A program made the position numbers and the translations under genes. A DNA stretch of 8,064 bases from an uncultured Campylobacter sp. Lineage in GTDB: Bacteria > Campylobacterota > Campylobacteria > Campylobacterales > Campylobacteraceae. Below, piece by piece: positions 1 to 6,349 of this stretch. The notes beneath the pieces were generated by a model. The model made no database searches and had not been told where the DNA came from. It worked only from the letters and a program-made list of their open reading frames with translations. Where the stretch lies: assembly GCA_900772495.1 (NCBI GenBank), contig CAAHEJ010000050.1, positions 1-8,064 on the forward strand. The letters run 5' to 3'. Position 1 is the stretch's first letter. Each line of letters begins with the position of its first letter.

Positions 1-37
1 AGAGCCTCCGGGGGTTCGAATCCCTCTCTCCCGGCCA
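1..37 (+). tRNA. 3' end of a tRNA, probably tRNA-Ser (5' part outside window)
   Basis: The T arm is complete. The 5' stem is at 10-14, the seven-base TTCGAAT loop at 15-21, and the 3' stem at 22-26 (one G-U pair). The 3' strand of the acceptor stem follows at 27-33, then discriminator G34 and an encoded CCA at 35-37. The CCTCCG just before the T stem (5-10) would fit the 3' side of a long variable arm. Together with the G discriminator this points to tRNA-Ser. The anticodon lies outside the window, so the identity is inference. The acceptor stem would start with C1 (C1-G72), which is unusual for bacterial tRNA-Ser and leaves some doubt. Confidence 0.85.
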
Positions 38-40
38 CAA

Positions 41-352
41 CTACGCTTTCACGCTCTTTTTTACCCATTCTCCGTAGTTTGTAGAGATATCATCTATCTT
101 AAAAGCGATGAATTCGGGTAGCTTGTAGCTGTGTGCTTGGTAAAGTGCCTTTTGCACGGCTTTGAGCTGCTTTTGAGTAGTGATGAAATTCAGCACATAC
201 TCTTTTTGTTCGCAAAATTTATGCTCCCAAACATAAGAACTCTCGGCTTTGCTCATTTTTGCACAGGCGATAAGTCCCTTTTCAAAGAGCTTTTGAGTGA
301 GTGCTTTGGCTTCTTTTTTCGTAGCGATAGTGGTTTGGACAACGCAAAACAT
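41..352 (-). CDS. cutA: CutA1-family divalent-cation tolerance protein
   Basis: This is a small soluble protein of 103 residues, normal for the CutA1 family, which forms trimers with a ferredoxin-like fold. The family is linked to divalent metal (copper) tolerance in E. coli, but its biochemical role is still unclear. Family landmarks are visible: an N-terminal strand ending in a TTIAT segment, the KLFEKGLIACAKM helix-strand, a SYVWEHKF segment matching the usual S-Y-x-W-x-x-K motif, and HSYKLPEFIAF matching the H-x-Y-x-x-P-E motif. Its His is proposed to bind metal in the family. The frame is open further up to a TTG at 367. I chose the ATG at 352 because AAAGGA (364-359) sits six bases before it and a consensus extended -10 lies at 387-379. 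The gene appears monocistronic. Its TAG stop is only three bases from the end of the facing tRNA. Confidence 0.9.
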   Translation of the reverse strand: MFCVVQTTIATKKEAKALTQKLFEKGLIACAKMSKAESSYVWEHKFCEQKEYVLNFITTQKQLKAVQKALYQAHSYKLPEFIAFKIDDISTNYGEWVKKSVKA

Positions 353-358
353 AAGTTT

Positions 359-364
359 TCCTTT
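359..364 (-). promoter_or_regulatory. Ribosome binding site deciding the cutA start
   Basis: Read on the minus strand, AAAGGA at 364-359 is six bases upstream of the ATG at 352-350. It lies inside the five-codon extension that a TTG start at 367 would need. It therefore supports the shorter 103-residue protein. Confidence 0.7.
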
Positions 365-378
365 CAAAAAATGTCGCC

Positions 379-387
379 ATTATAACA
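379..387 (-). promoter_or_regulatory. Promoter of cutA (extended -10)
   Basis: The minus strand reads TGTTATAAT at 387-379, a perfect extended -10 (TGnTATAAT) of the Campylobacter sigma-70 type. This class usually lacks a conserved -35 box. The expected transcription start is near 372, leaving a leader of about 20 bases with the Shine-Dalgarno site in it. This is a sequence match only. Confidence 0.7.
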
Positions 388-573
388 AATTTTTTTAAAA
401 AGCCCAAATTTTAGGTAAATTTTTTCCACAAAATTTAAACAATCCGCCATAAATTTGGCTAGCTTAAATTTACAATGCAAGCAAAGTGCAAATTCAGCAC
501 ATTTTAAAAATTATTAAGTTTTAGAATAATAAATATATACACAAATACAAGCCTTTCAAAAGCAAAAAGCGTG

Positions 574-593
574 AATTTAAGAATAATTTAAGA
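574..593 (+). promoter_or_regulatory. Candidate response-regulator operator (11-bp-phased direct repeat)
   Basis: AATTTAAGA occurs at 574-582 and again at 585-593, exactly 11 bp apart. It occupies roughly -41 to -22 relative to a start expected near 615, where the -35 element would be. Tandem half-sites one helical turn apart are typical of OmpR-family response regulators. Which regulator binds, if any, is unknown. AT-rich words of this kind are common in these intergenic regions, so chance is a real alternative. Confidence 0.35.
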
Positions 594-599
594 TAAAAA

Positions 600-608
600 T
601 GCTAAAAT
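600..608 (+). promoter_or_regulatory. Promoter of the cytochrome c / TorA-like operon
   Basis: TGCTAAAAT at 600-608 is an extended -10 with one departure from TATAAT. It is 43 bases before the ATG and is preceded by AT-rich phased DNA, as in Campylobacter sigma-70 promoters. Expected transcription start is around 614-616. It is the best candidate in the 353-651 region on this strand. Confidence 0.55.
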
Positions 609-610
609 GT

Positions 611-633
611 AAATTGTGTAAAAACACAAATTT
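611..633 (+). repeat. Inverted repeat in the leader of the cytochrome c gene
   Basis: TTGTGT (614-619) pairs with ACACAA (624-629) across a four-base AAAA loop, and AAA (611-613) can extend to TTT (631-633) past one bulged A. It sits right at the predicted transcription start, before the Shine-Dalgarno AAAGGAGG (641-648). It could be an operator or a short leader hairpin. There is no T-run after it, so it is not a terminator. Confidence 0.4.
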
Positions 634-651
634 AATCAAAAAAGGAGGACA

Positions 652-1224
652 ATGAAAAGATTCTTTTTGTTAGTGCTTGCTTGCGTGAGCTTTTCGTTTG
701 GCGAGCAAGTGTATAGCGACAAGGTGCTTTCGCTTTATTTTGACAAAAACGATGCGAAGCCTGTCGGTAGGTTGCTACCCACAAATGCCTTTGAGGTGCT
801 AAAAACGGAGGGCGACAAGGTGCTGCTTAAAATCAGCGGCTTTGTAAATCCTGCCGCACCAAGCGTGCTTTACTACAACGATAGCCAGCGCGTTATGGTA
901 GCAGCTTTTGGCAAAAACACCCCGCCAAAGCTCTTAAATCTCACCAAAGGACAAGGCGGCAAGTGGGACAAGGCAAGCATAGAAGTGTGGGCTGAGAAAG
1001 GCGAATTTGTGGCAAACACAGACGAAATGTTCGTTCGAGCAAAAAACACTTATATGGAAAACTGCGGCATTTGCCACACCGCTCACAAAGAGAGCGAATT
1101 TGGGGCAAATCAATGGCAAGCGACTTTTAACGCTATGCTTTCACGCACAGGCATAGCCAAAGAAGACAGCTGGCTTATCATCGAGTATTTACAAAAACAC
1201 TCAAAAGACATACAAAAACCATAA
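652..1224 (+). CDS. Periplasmic monohaem cytochrome c, TorC C-terminal-domain-like; electron donor to the TorA-like reductase
   Basis: This 190-residue protein has a Sec signal peptide (MKRFF n-region, hydrophobic to about residue 17, likely cut after SFSFG). The haem c site is C138-G-I-C-H142. M162 in FNAMLSRTG is a possible distal haem ligand, by position only. Residues from about 130 on resemble the C-terminal haem domain of E. coli TorC/TorY (CxxCH, then a GANQW segment and a YLQ-x-H ending). The multihaem NapC-like part of TorC is absent. Residues 20-125 form a separate domain of probable beta structure. The layout matches C. jejuni Cj0265c. AGGAGG (643-648) lies three bases before the ATG. 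The reductase gene follows after ten bases, so the protein most likely passes electrons to it. Its own reductant is not encoded here; cytochrome bc1 is an inference. Confidence 0.88.
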   Translation: MKRFFLLVLACVSFSFGEQVYSDKVLSLYFDKNDAKPVGRLLPTNAFEVLKTEGDKVLLKISGFVNPAAPSVLYYNDSQRVMVAAFGKNTPPKLLNLTKGQGGKWDKASIEVWAEKGEFVANTDEMFVRAKNTYMENCGICHTAHKESEFGANQWQATFNAMLSRTGIAKEDSWLIIEYLQKHSKDIQKP

Positions 1225-1234
1225 AGGAGAAAAA

Positions 1235-3772
1235 ATGCAAAACAGCAGACGAAAATTCTTAAAAACAGCAGCAGGGCTAAGCGTGGCACTGCCTTTGATG
1301 CCAGCACTTACAGCGTGCGGCGGAGTGGCTTCATCAGCTATGAGTTCGGGGCTTGTGCAAAACGGCTCTATCATCACAGCGGCTCACTGGGGCATTTTAA
1401 AGCTCACCATTGAAAATGGCAGAGTTGTAAAAAGCGAGCCTTGGCAAAAATTCCAAAAGACGGACAATCCGCTTTGGTATTACACCCAAGATATGATTTA
1501 CAAATCTCGCGTGCGCCACGCTTATGTGCGAAAATCCTATCTTGCAAACCCCGACAAGCCAAAGCCTGAGCTTCGTGGCAAAGAGGAATTCGTGCAAGTG
1601 CCTTATGAAGATGCCATTAAACTTGCGGCAAAAGAGCTTTTAAAAACGCGCAAACAAAAGGGCGACAACGCCATTTGCGCTGGAAGTTATGGCTGGAAAT
1701 CCACAGGCAACTTTCACAACGCTCGCGTGCTTTTGCACCGCTTTATGAATGTAACGGGCGGTTTTGTGGGCGTTACAGGGGATTACTCCACAGGCGCAAG
1801 CCAAGTGATAATGCCTTATGTGGTAGGCTCTATCGAGGTTTATGAACAACAAACTTCGTGGGACAACATTTTAGCAAATTCAAAAAATGTCGTTATTTGG
1901 GGTGCTGACCCGCTAGCGACCTTGCGTATCGCTTGGACTACTGATGACCAAAGGGCGATGAGTTACTTTGAAGAGCTACAAAAAAAGGCGCAAGCCAAAG
2001 AAATCAAAGTTATCTGCATAGACCCTATCCGCACGCAAACGGCTAAATTTTTGAGCGCTGATTTAATCCAACCGCGCCCAAATACCGATGTGGCGATGAT
2101 GATGGGTATGGCAAGCCACTTAATCGCTCGAAAGAAAGTTAATCGCAACTTTATCAACACCTACACCACAGGCTTTGACAAATTTGAAGCCTATCTTAAC
2201 GGCAAGGGCAGCGACAAAGTCAAAAAAACTCCACAATGGGCGAGCAAAATTTGCGGCGTGAGCGAAAAGACGATTAAGGATTTAGCTGAAACGCTTTATG
2301 ATAATCCTACGATGATAATGAGCGGCTGGGGTATGCAAAGAGCGCACCACGGCGAGCAACCGCACTGGATGCTTGTAACCCTTGCTTGTATGCTTGGGCA
2401 AATCGGCACAAAGGGCGGCGGCTTTGGGCTTAGCTATCATTACTCTGGCGGTGGCGTGCCTACTTGCAAGGGCGGCGTAGTCGGCGGTATCACGGCTGGA
2501 CCTGTTGGAATTTGGAAAGATGGTAAATTTCAAGGTATGCCAAAACAAACAGCCGCACTTGGAGGTGCTGAATGGCTACAAGATGCGTCAAGTTTTTCTT
2601 TCCCGCTTGCTCGCATAGCTGAGGCGCTTTTAAATCCGGGCAAAACCCTACACACCAACGGCAAAACCATCAAATACCCCGATATGGATTTGATTTGGTG
2701 GAGCGGCGGCAACCCACTCGTGCATCATCAAGACACCAACACAAATGTCAAAGCGTGGCGCAAACCCCGCACGGTGATAGTTAATGAAATTTACTGGACA
2801 CCGACAGCCAAAATGGCGGACATTGTCTTCCCTGTTACAAGCCCTTATGAGCGAGATGACATTACTATGGGTTCTGACTACTCAAACCGCTATATAGTGC
2901 CGATGAAAGCAGCCGTTGCGCCTGTTGATGAGAGTAAAGATGACTACACCATCTTCGCCGACTTGTGTAAAGAGTATGGAGAAAGCGTGTATAAAGCCTT
3001 TACTGACGGAGGCAAACAGCCTATGGACTTCATCAAAGACTACTACAACGGGGCTTTGAAACAAACACAAGCCTTTGGCGAGGCTTACGCTACGCCTATG
3101 CCAAGCTTTGAGGACTTTTGGGCGAAAAATCAGCCGTTTGAATTTGAAGCCACAGCCGAAAGTTTAGACTTTGTGCGCTTTGCGAGCTTTGTTGAAGACC
3201 CGATTTTAAACGCTTTGGGAACAGAATCAGGGTTGATTGAGATTTATTCTAAAAAAATCGAAAGCTACAAATACAACGACTGCAAGCCACACCCAACTTG
3301 GTTTGAGCCTGCTGAGTGGCTTGGCAAGGCAAGCAAGGCTACGCCTTTTCATTTGCTGACAAATCACCCAGAAAACCGCTTGCACTCTCAAATGTGCCAC
3401 ACTTCTTTGCGCGAAAAATACGCCGTGCAAGGTAGAGAACCCATACTCATCAACACCAAAGACGCCAAAAAACTAGGTATCAAAAGCGGCGATGTCGTGC
3501 GCGTGTTTAACAAACGCGGACAAGTGTTAGCAGGTGCAGTGGTGAGCGATGACATAATGCAAGGCGTTGTGAGACTTTGCGAGGGCGGCTGGTATGACCC
3601 TGATGAAAATGGGCTTTGCAAATACGGCAACGCAAATGTGCTGACTATGGATATACCAACCTCCAAGCTGGCAAATGGCAACTGCGCTCACACAGGGCTT
3701 GTCAATATCGAAAAATTCAAAGGCACATTGCCAGAAGTAACCGCATTTAGCGCACCAAAGGGAGCGGTTTGA
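1235..3772 (+). CDS. Periplasmic TMAO/DMSO (S-/N-oxide) reductase, bis-MGD molybdoenzyme, TorA/Cj0264c-like
   Basis: The 845-residue protein matches the length of E. coli TorA (848). A Tat signal with R5-R6-K-F-L-K leads the protein. It also contains a lipobox-like L25-T-A-C28, so the enzyme may be a Tat lipoprotein. There is no N-terminal Cys cluster motif, as expected for the FeS-free DMSO reductase/TorA/BisC group. S185 in GDYSTGASQ is the probable molybdenum ligand. SYGWKSTG (151-158) aligns with the DMSO reductase active-site segment. LGQIGTKGGGFG begins near 388, and the C-terminal cofactor-binding domain runs from NHPENRLHSQ (710) through SGDVVRVFNKRGQVLAGAVV. The enzyme should reduce TMAO, DMSO or related oxides in the periplasm as a terminal electron sink. 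It is co-transcribed with the cytochrome c, its AAGGAG overlapping that gene's stop. No TorD chaperone gene is adjacent. Exact substrate preference is not settled by sequence. Confidence 0.92.
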   Translation: MQNSRRKFLKTAAGLSVALPLMPALTACGGVASSAMSSGLVQNGSIITAAHWGILKLTIENGRVVKSEPWQKFQKTDNPLWYYTQDMIYKSRVRHAYVRKSYLANPDKPKPELRGKEEFVQVPYEDAIKLAAKELLKTRKQKGDNAICAGSYGWKSTGNFHNARVLLHRFMNVTGGFVGVTGDYSTGASQVIMPYVVGSIEVYEQQTSWDNILANSKNVVIWGADPLATLRIAWTTDDQRAMSYFEELQKKAQAKEIKVICIDPIRTQTAKFLSADLIQPRPNTDVAMMMGMASHLIARKKVNRNFINTYTTGFDKFEAYLNGKGSDKVKKTPQWASKICGVSEKTIKDLAETLYDNPTMIMSGWGMQRAHHGEQPHWMLVTLACMLGQIGTKGGGFGLSYHYSGGGVPTCKGGVVGGITAGPVGIWKDGKFQGMPKQTAALGGAEWLQDASSFSFPLARIAEALLNPGKTLHTNGKTIKYPDMDLIWWSGGNPLVHHQDTNTNVKAWRKPRTVIVNEIYWTPTAKMADIVFPVTSPYERDDITMGSDYSNRYIVPMKAAVAPVDESKDDYTIFADLCKEYGESVYKAFTDGGKQPMDFIKDYYNGALKQTQAFGEAYATPMPSFEDFWAKNQPFEFEATAESLDFVRFASFVEDPILNALGTESGLIEIYSKKIESYKYNDCKPHPTWFEPAEWLGKASKATPFHLLTNHPENRLHSQMCHTSLREKYAVQGREPILINTKDAKKLGIKSGDVVRVFNKRGQVLAGAVVSDDIMQGVVRLCEGGWYDPDENGLCKYGNANVLTMDIPTSKLANGNCAHTGLVNIEKFKGTLPEVTAFSAPKGAV

Positions 3773-3802
3773 TTTATTGTTAAATTCGCCTTTGTGTATG
3801 CA

Positions 3803-3869
3803 ATGCGCGTGATTGGTGAAATTTCCAAAGGCACGCACCACAAGTGCGCTAACCTTTGAAAATTTCGCC
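3803..3869 (+). other. Gap between the two operons: no convincing gene
   Basis: Between the reductase stop (3772) and the psrA start (4064) I see no supported gene. The longest tidy plus-strand frame here is 18 codons (3803-3859) with no ribosome site. The region instead holds hairpins at 3813-3871, 3947-3963 and 4007-4033 and a weak promoter candidate near 3988. Confidence 0.5.
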
Positions 3870-3871
3870 AA
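3813..3871. repeat. Long imperfect hairpin (19-bp stem plus inner 5-bp stem)
   Basis: The left arm 3813-3831 pairs with 3853-3871 over 19 positions with one C-A mismatch and one G-T wobble. Inside it, CGCAC (3834-3838) pairs with GTGCG (3844-3848) around a five-base loop. No T-run follows on either strand, so it is not a standard intrinsic terminator. It begins about 40 bases after the reductase stop, so it could protect or process the 3' end of that mRNA, or be a remnant of a small repeat element. Which of these is right cannot be decided here. Confidence 0.75.
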
Positions 3872-3946
3872 AACAGGCACAGCCAAACGGCAAACTGCTA
3901 GAATTTTGACTTTTGAGAGTTAAAACAAAAGCCAAATTTAAATTTA

Positions 3947-3963
3947 GGCGTGAAATTTACGCC
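3947..3963. repeat. Short hairpin upstream of psrA
   Basis: GGCGT (3947-3951) pairs with ACGCC (3959-3963), and a G-T and an A-T pair can extend it into the loop. It follows an AAATTTAAATTT run and has no T-run after it. Function is unknown. An operator or leader structure is possible, chance less so because of the GC stem. Confidence 0.4.
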
Positions 3964-3987
3964 ATTGCGAAGTTAGTTTTGCGCTTT

Positions 3988-3993
3988 TATAGT
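3988..3993 (+). promoter_or_regulatory. Possible promoter of the psrABC operon
   Basis: TATAGT at 3988-3993 has one mismatch to TATAAT and is preceded by T-rich stretches (3977-3980 and 3985-3988), as in Campylobacter sigma-70 promoters. A start near 4000 would place the 4007-4033 hairpin at the 5' end of the mRNA. Other AT-rich hexamers nearby make this a weak call. The 291-base gap and the upstream hairpins argue that psrA has its own promoter. Confidence 0.35.
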
Positions 3994-4006
3994 GCATAAA
4001 TTTAAA

Positions 4007-4033
4007 GCAAGGTAGCGCACAAAGCTATCTTGC
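4007..4033 (+). repeat. Leader hairpin just upstream of psrA
   Basis: GCAAGGTAGC (4007-4016) pairs with GCTATCTTGC (4024-4033) over ten positions with one G-T wobble, closing a seven-base loop. It ends 19 bases before the psrA Shine-Dalgarno site (AAGGAA, 4053-4058). No T-run follows. It is probably part of the psrA mRNA leader and may stabilise it or bind a regulator; that role is inference. Confidence 0.55.
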
Positions 4034-4063
4034 CCTCAATAATACACAAGATAAGGAAAAAAG

Positions 4064-6340
4064 ATGAGTGTTGATAGACGAAAATTCTTAAAAGGCATAG
4101 GCTTATCTTCACTAGCCCTTAGCTGTCCTGCGACTTTGGGCGCACTTTCTACTGAAAAGCTAAAAGGCTCACACGCCTTTGTGCCAAGTATCTGCGAAAT
4201 GTGCAGCACAAGGTGCGCCATACAAGCAAGAGTTGATGATAACGGCAAGGTTTTCATCACGGGCAATCCCTACTCCAAAGGCACAGGCGCAGCCGTTTGC
4301 GCTCGCGGGGGCGCTGGGGTAAATCAGCTCAAAGACCCCAACAGACTTGTCCGCCCCATAATGCGAGTAGGCGAAAAGGGCGAAAACAAATGGAAAGAAA
4401 TCTCGTGGAGTGAAGCGTATGAGTATATCGCCACAAAACTTAACGACATAAAAGCCAAGCACGGCGCGCAAAGCATAGCCTTTGCTTCAAAAAGTGGCTT
4501 TGAATCTGCCTTTTTAAACCAACTTGCCTACGCTTATGGCAGTCCAAATATCTTTGACCACGGCAGCACCTGTCCATCAGGCTACGCCACAGCCTTAAAA
4601 AGCGTATTTGGAGCAGGAAATTTAGCAAGAGACTTTGCAAATGCTAAATTTATGCTTAATTTTGGGCATAATGTCTTTGAAGGCATAGTCATAAGCTACG
4701 CTCGTGGCATAGCCACAGCCTTGCAAAAGGGCTGTAAGGTAGTGTCCTTAGACCCAAGATTTTCCGTGCTTTCATCAAAGGCAAGCCAGTGGATACCCAT
4801 AAAGCCCGGCGGCGACACAGCCTTTATGCTCGCTTTCGTGCATACGCTCATTTACGAAGAACTTTACAACAAAAAATTTGTCGAAAAATACACCGTAGGC
4901 TTTGACAAACTCAAAGAAAGCGTGCGCGAATTCACGCCTGAGGCTATGTCAGCGCACTGTGATGTGCCAGCAAAAACCATCGTGTCTCTTGCAAGAGAGT
5001 GCGCTAAGGCTGCTCCTGCGGCGATTATAGACTTTGGACACCGCTCCACTTACACACCAGAAGAGATAGAATTTCGCCGTGCCATAGCCATAGCAAACGC
5101 ACTCATAGGCAACATTGAAGCAAAGGGCGGGCTGTTTTTCCCAAAAGGTGCAAGCCTTTACAACAAGCTTGCAGGCGAAAAGGTTGCCCCTGAAATCAAA
5201 GGCAGCGCCTTGCCAAAGATAGACGCCCCAAAAGCACCGCGCATTGACGGGGTAGATATAAAAGGCGGGGAATTCAGCAAAATAGCAAAAACTCGCGGAA
5301 TTTATGGCAAATTCCTCGATGCCACGCTTGATGGCAATCCTTACAAGCTGCACGGCATTGTGATGACGCGTTCAAATCCTGTGATGACTATCAACGACTC
5401 AAACAAGGTTGCTGAGGCTTTAAAGGCACTTGATTTGGTTGTTTGCATTGATGTTTATCTGTCAGACACAGCACAATACGCTGACATAGTGCTGCCTGAA
5501 AGCACTTATTTGGAGCGAGATGAGCAATTTGTCGGCAAAAACAGCAAAAATCCGGGCTATCAAGTGCGTCAAAAAGTCGTTGAAACCATAGGCGACACAA
5601 AGCCTGTGTATCAAATAATGAAAGAATTAGCGGATAAAATGGGACTTAACCAAGCCTTTCCTTACAAGGATATGACAGATTATCGCTTTAAACAAGCCGC
5701 AAACGAACCAGAGGCTATGGCTGAAATTTTAGATAAGGGGCTTGTAAGCTATGGAATTCCACTTTTAGCAAGAGATAAGGCAAGCGTGGAGCAGTTTTTA
5801 GCTAAATATCCAAATTCAAAGGAATTCATCGATGAGGACTTTGAGCTAGCCAAAGTGCTTGAATGCAAAACCACAAGCGGTAAAATCGAGCTTTTTGATG
5901 AGGAGCTTGAAGCAGCTTGTGGGCGCGGAGGGTTGCATTATAATGACCCTAAAATGAAACAAAATGATGAGTTTTATTTCATTCAAGGCAAGGTTGCCGT
6001 GCATACAAACGGACACACCGCAAATGTGCCTTGGTTAAATGAGCTAATGAGCGATAATGCCGTTTGGATAAACGATAAAATCGCCAGAAGTTTAAATTTA
6101 AAGAAAAACGACCGCGTTAAAATCACCAGCAAAGTGGGCGAACAAATCGCTACTGTGCTACCGACAAAGGGCATAAGAGAGGATACTCTTTTTGGGTATT
6201 TTGGCTTTGGGCACACAAGCGCGACTCAAAAGCTCTCTTTCAACAAAGGCGTCAATGCAAGCGCGCTTTTACCACACTCTATCTCGCCTGTATCTGGCAC
6301 TGATGTGCATACCATAGGCGTTAAGATAGCGAAGATTTAG
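4064..6340 (+). CDS. psrA: Polysulfide/thiosulfate reductase catalytic subunit A (molybdopterin, [4Fe-4S])
   Basis: This is the periplasmic catalytic subunit, 758 residues, close to the usual length of PsrA/PhsA. The Tat signal has R5-R6-K-F-L-K with hydrophobic GIGLSSLALS after it. C44-x2-C47-x3-C51 and C79 bind the proximal [4Fe-4S] cluster. C170 in HGSTCPSG is the expected cysteine ligand of molybdenum. H326-R327 in FGHRSTY resembles an active-site segment of this family. The dinucleotide-binding domain is at the C-terminus. It would reduce polysulfide (or thiosulfate) to sulfide with electrons from PsrB. The sequence alone does not separate polysulfide from thiosulfate reductase, but the NrfD-type partner downstream favours Psr over the cytochrome-b-type Phs. 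Arsenate reductase ArrA is less likely by length. The ATG has AAGGAA five bases upstream. The AGGAGG of psrB overlaps its stop. Confidence 0.88.
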   Translation: MSVDRRKFLKGIGLSSLALSCPATLGALSTEKLKGSHAFVPSICEMCSTRCAIQARVDDNGKVFITGNPYSKGTGAAVCARGGAGVNQLKDPNRLVRPIMRVGEKGENKWKEISWSEAYEYIATKLNDIKAKHGAQSIAFASKSGFESAFLNQLAYAYGSPNIFDHGSTCPSGYATALKSVFGAGNLARDFANAKFMLNFGHNVFEGIVISYARGIATALQKGCKVVSLDPRFSVLSSKASQWIPIKPGGDTAFMLAFVHTLIYEELYNKKFVEKYTVGFDKLKESVREFTPEAMSAHCDVPAKTIVSLARECAKAAPAAIIDFGHRSTYTPEEIEFRRAIAIANALIGNIEAKGGLFFPKGASLYNKLAGEKVAPEIKGSALPKIDAPKAPRIDGVDIKGGEFSKIAKTRGIYGKFLDATLDGNPYKLHGIVMTRSNPVMTINDSNKVAEALKALDLVVCIDVYLSDTAQYADIVLPESTYLERDEQFVGKNSKNPGYQVRQKVVETIGDTKPVYQIMKELADKMGLNQAFPYKDMTDYRFKQAANEPEAMAEILDKGLVSYGIPLLARDKASVEQFLAKYPNSKEFIDEDFELAKVLECKTTSGKIELFDEELEAACGRGGLHYNDPKMKQNDEFYFIQGKVAVHTNGHTANVPWLNELMSDNAVWINDKIARSLNLKKNDRVKITSKVGEQIATVLPTKGIREDTLFGYFGFGHTSATQKLSFNKGVNASALLPHSISPVSGTDVHTIGVKIAKI

Positions 6341-6349
6341 GAGGATACT

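Noticed and set aside
353..367. TTG start for cutA giving 108 residues
   Set aside because: The ribosome site AAAGGA lies within those extra codons and is well spaced from the ATG at 352.
386..573. AT-rich stretch checked for small genes, RNA genes or a repeat array
   Set aside because: No ribosome site with an open frame, no repeated units and no strong hairpin. It looks like ordinary promoter-flanking DNA apart from short repeated words.
652..687. Lipobox in the cytochrome c signal at C11
   Set aside because: The hydrophobic stretch before C11 is too short for a lipoprotein signal, and a signal peptidase I site after SFSFG is plausible.
3803..3859. 18-codon open frame across the long hairpin
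   Set aside because: No ribosome site precedes it, it is very short, and the hairpin explains the sequence better.
3527..3886. 119-codon minus-strand frame over the end of the reductase gene and the gap
   Set aside because: Most of it is antisense to the conserved C-terminal domain of the reductase. The peptide is unrecognised and no promoter or ribosome site is evident.
3844..4020. Long-range pairing of GTGCGCTA (3844-3851) with TAGCGCAC (4013-4020), suggesting alternative RNA folds
   Set aside because: An 8-base match within about 290 bases is close to chance expectation, and the local hairpins are far stronger.
4064..4129. Lipobox in the psrA signal at C21 (A-L-S-C)
   Set aside because: Position -3 is Ala and -2 is Leu, a poor fit, and Pro follows the Cys. 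An ordinary cleavage site a little further on (after about LGA) fits better.
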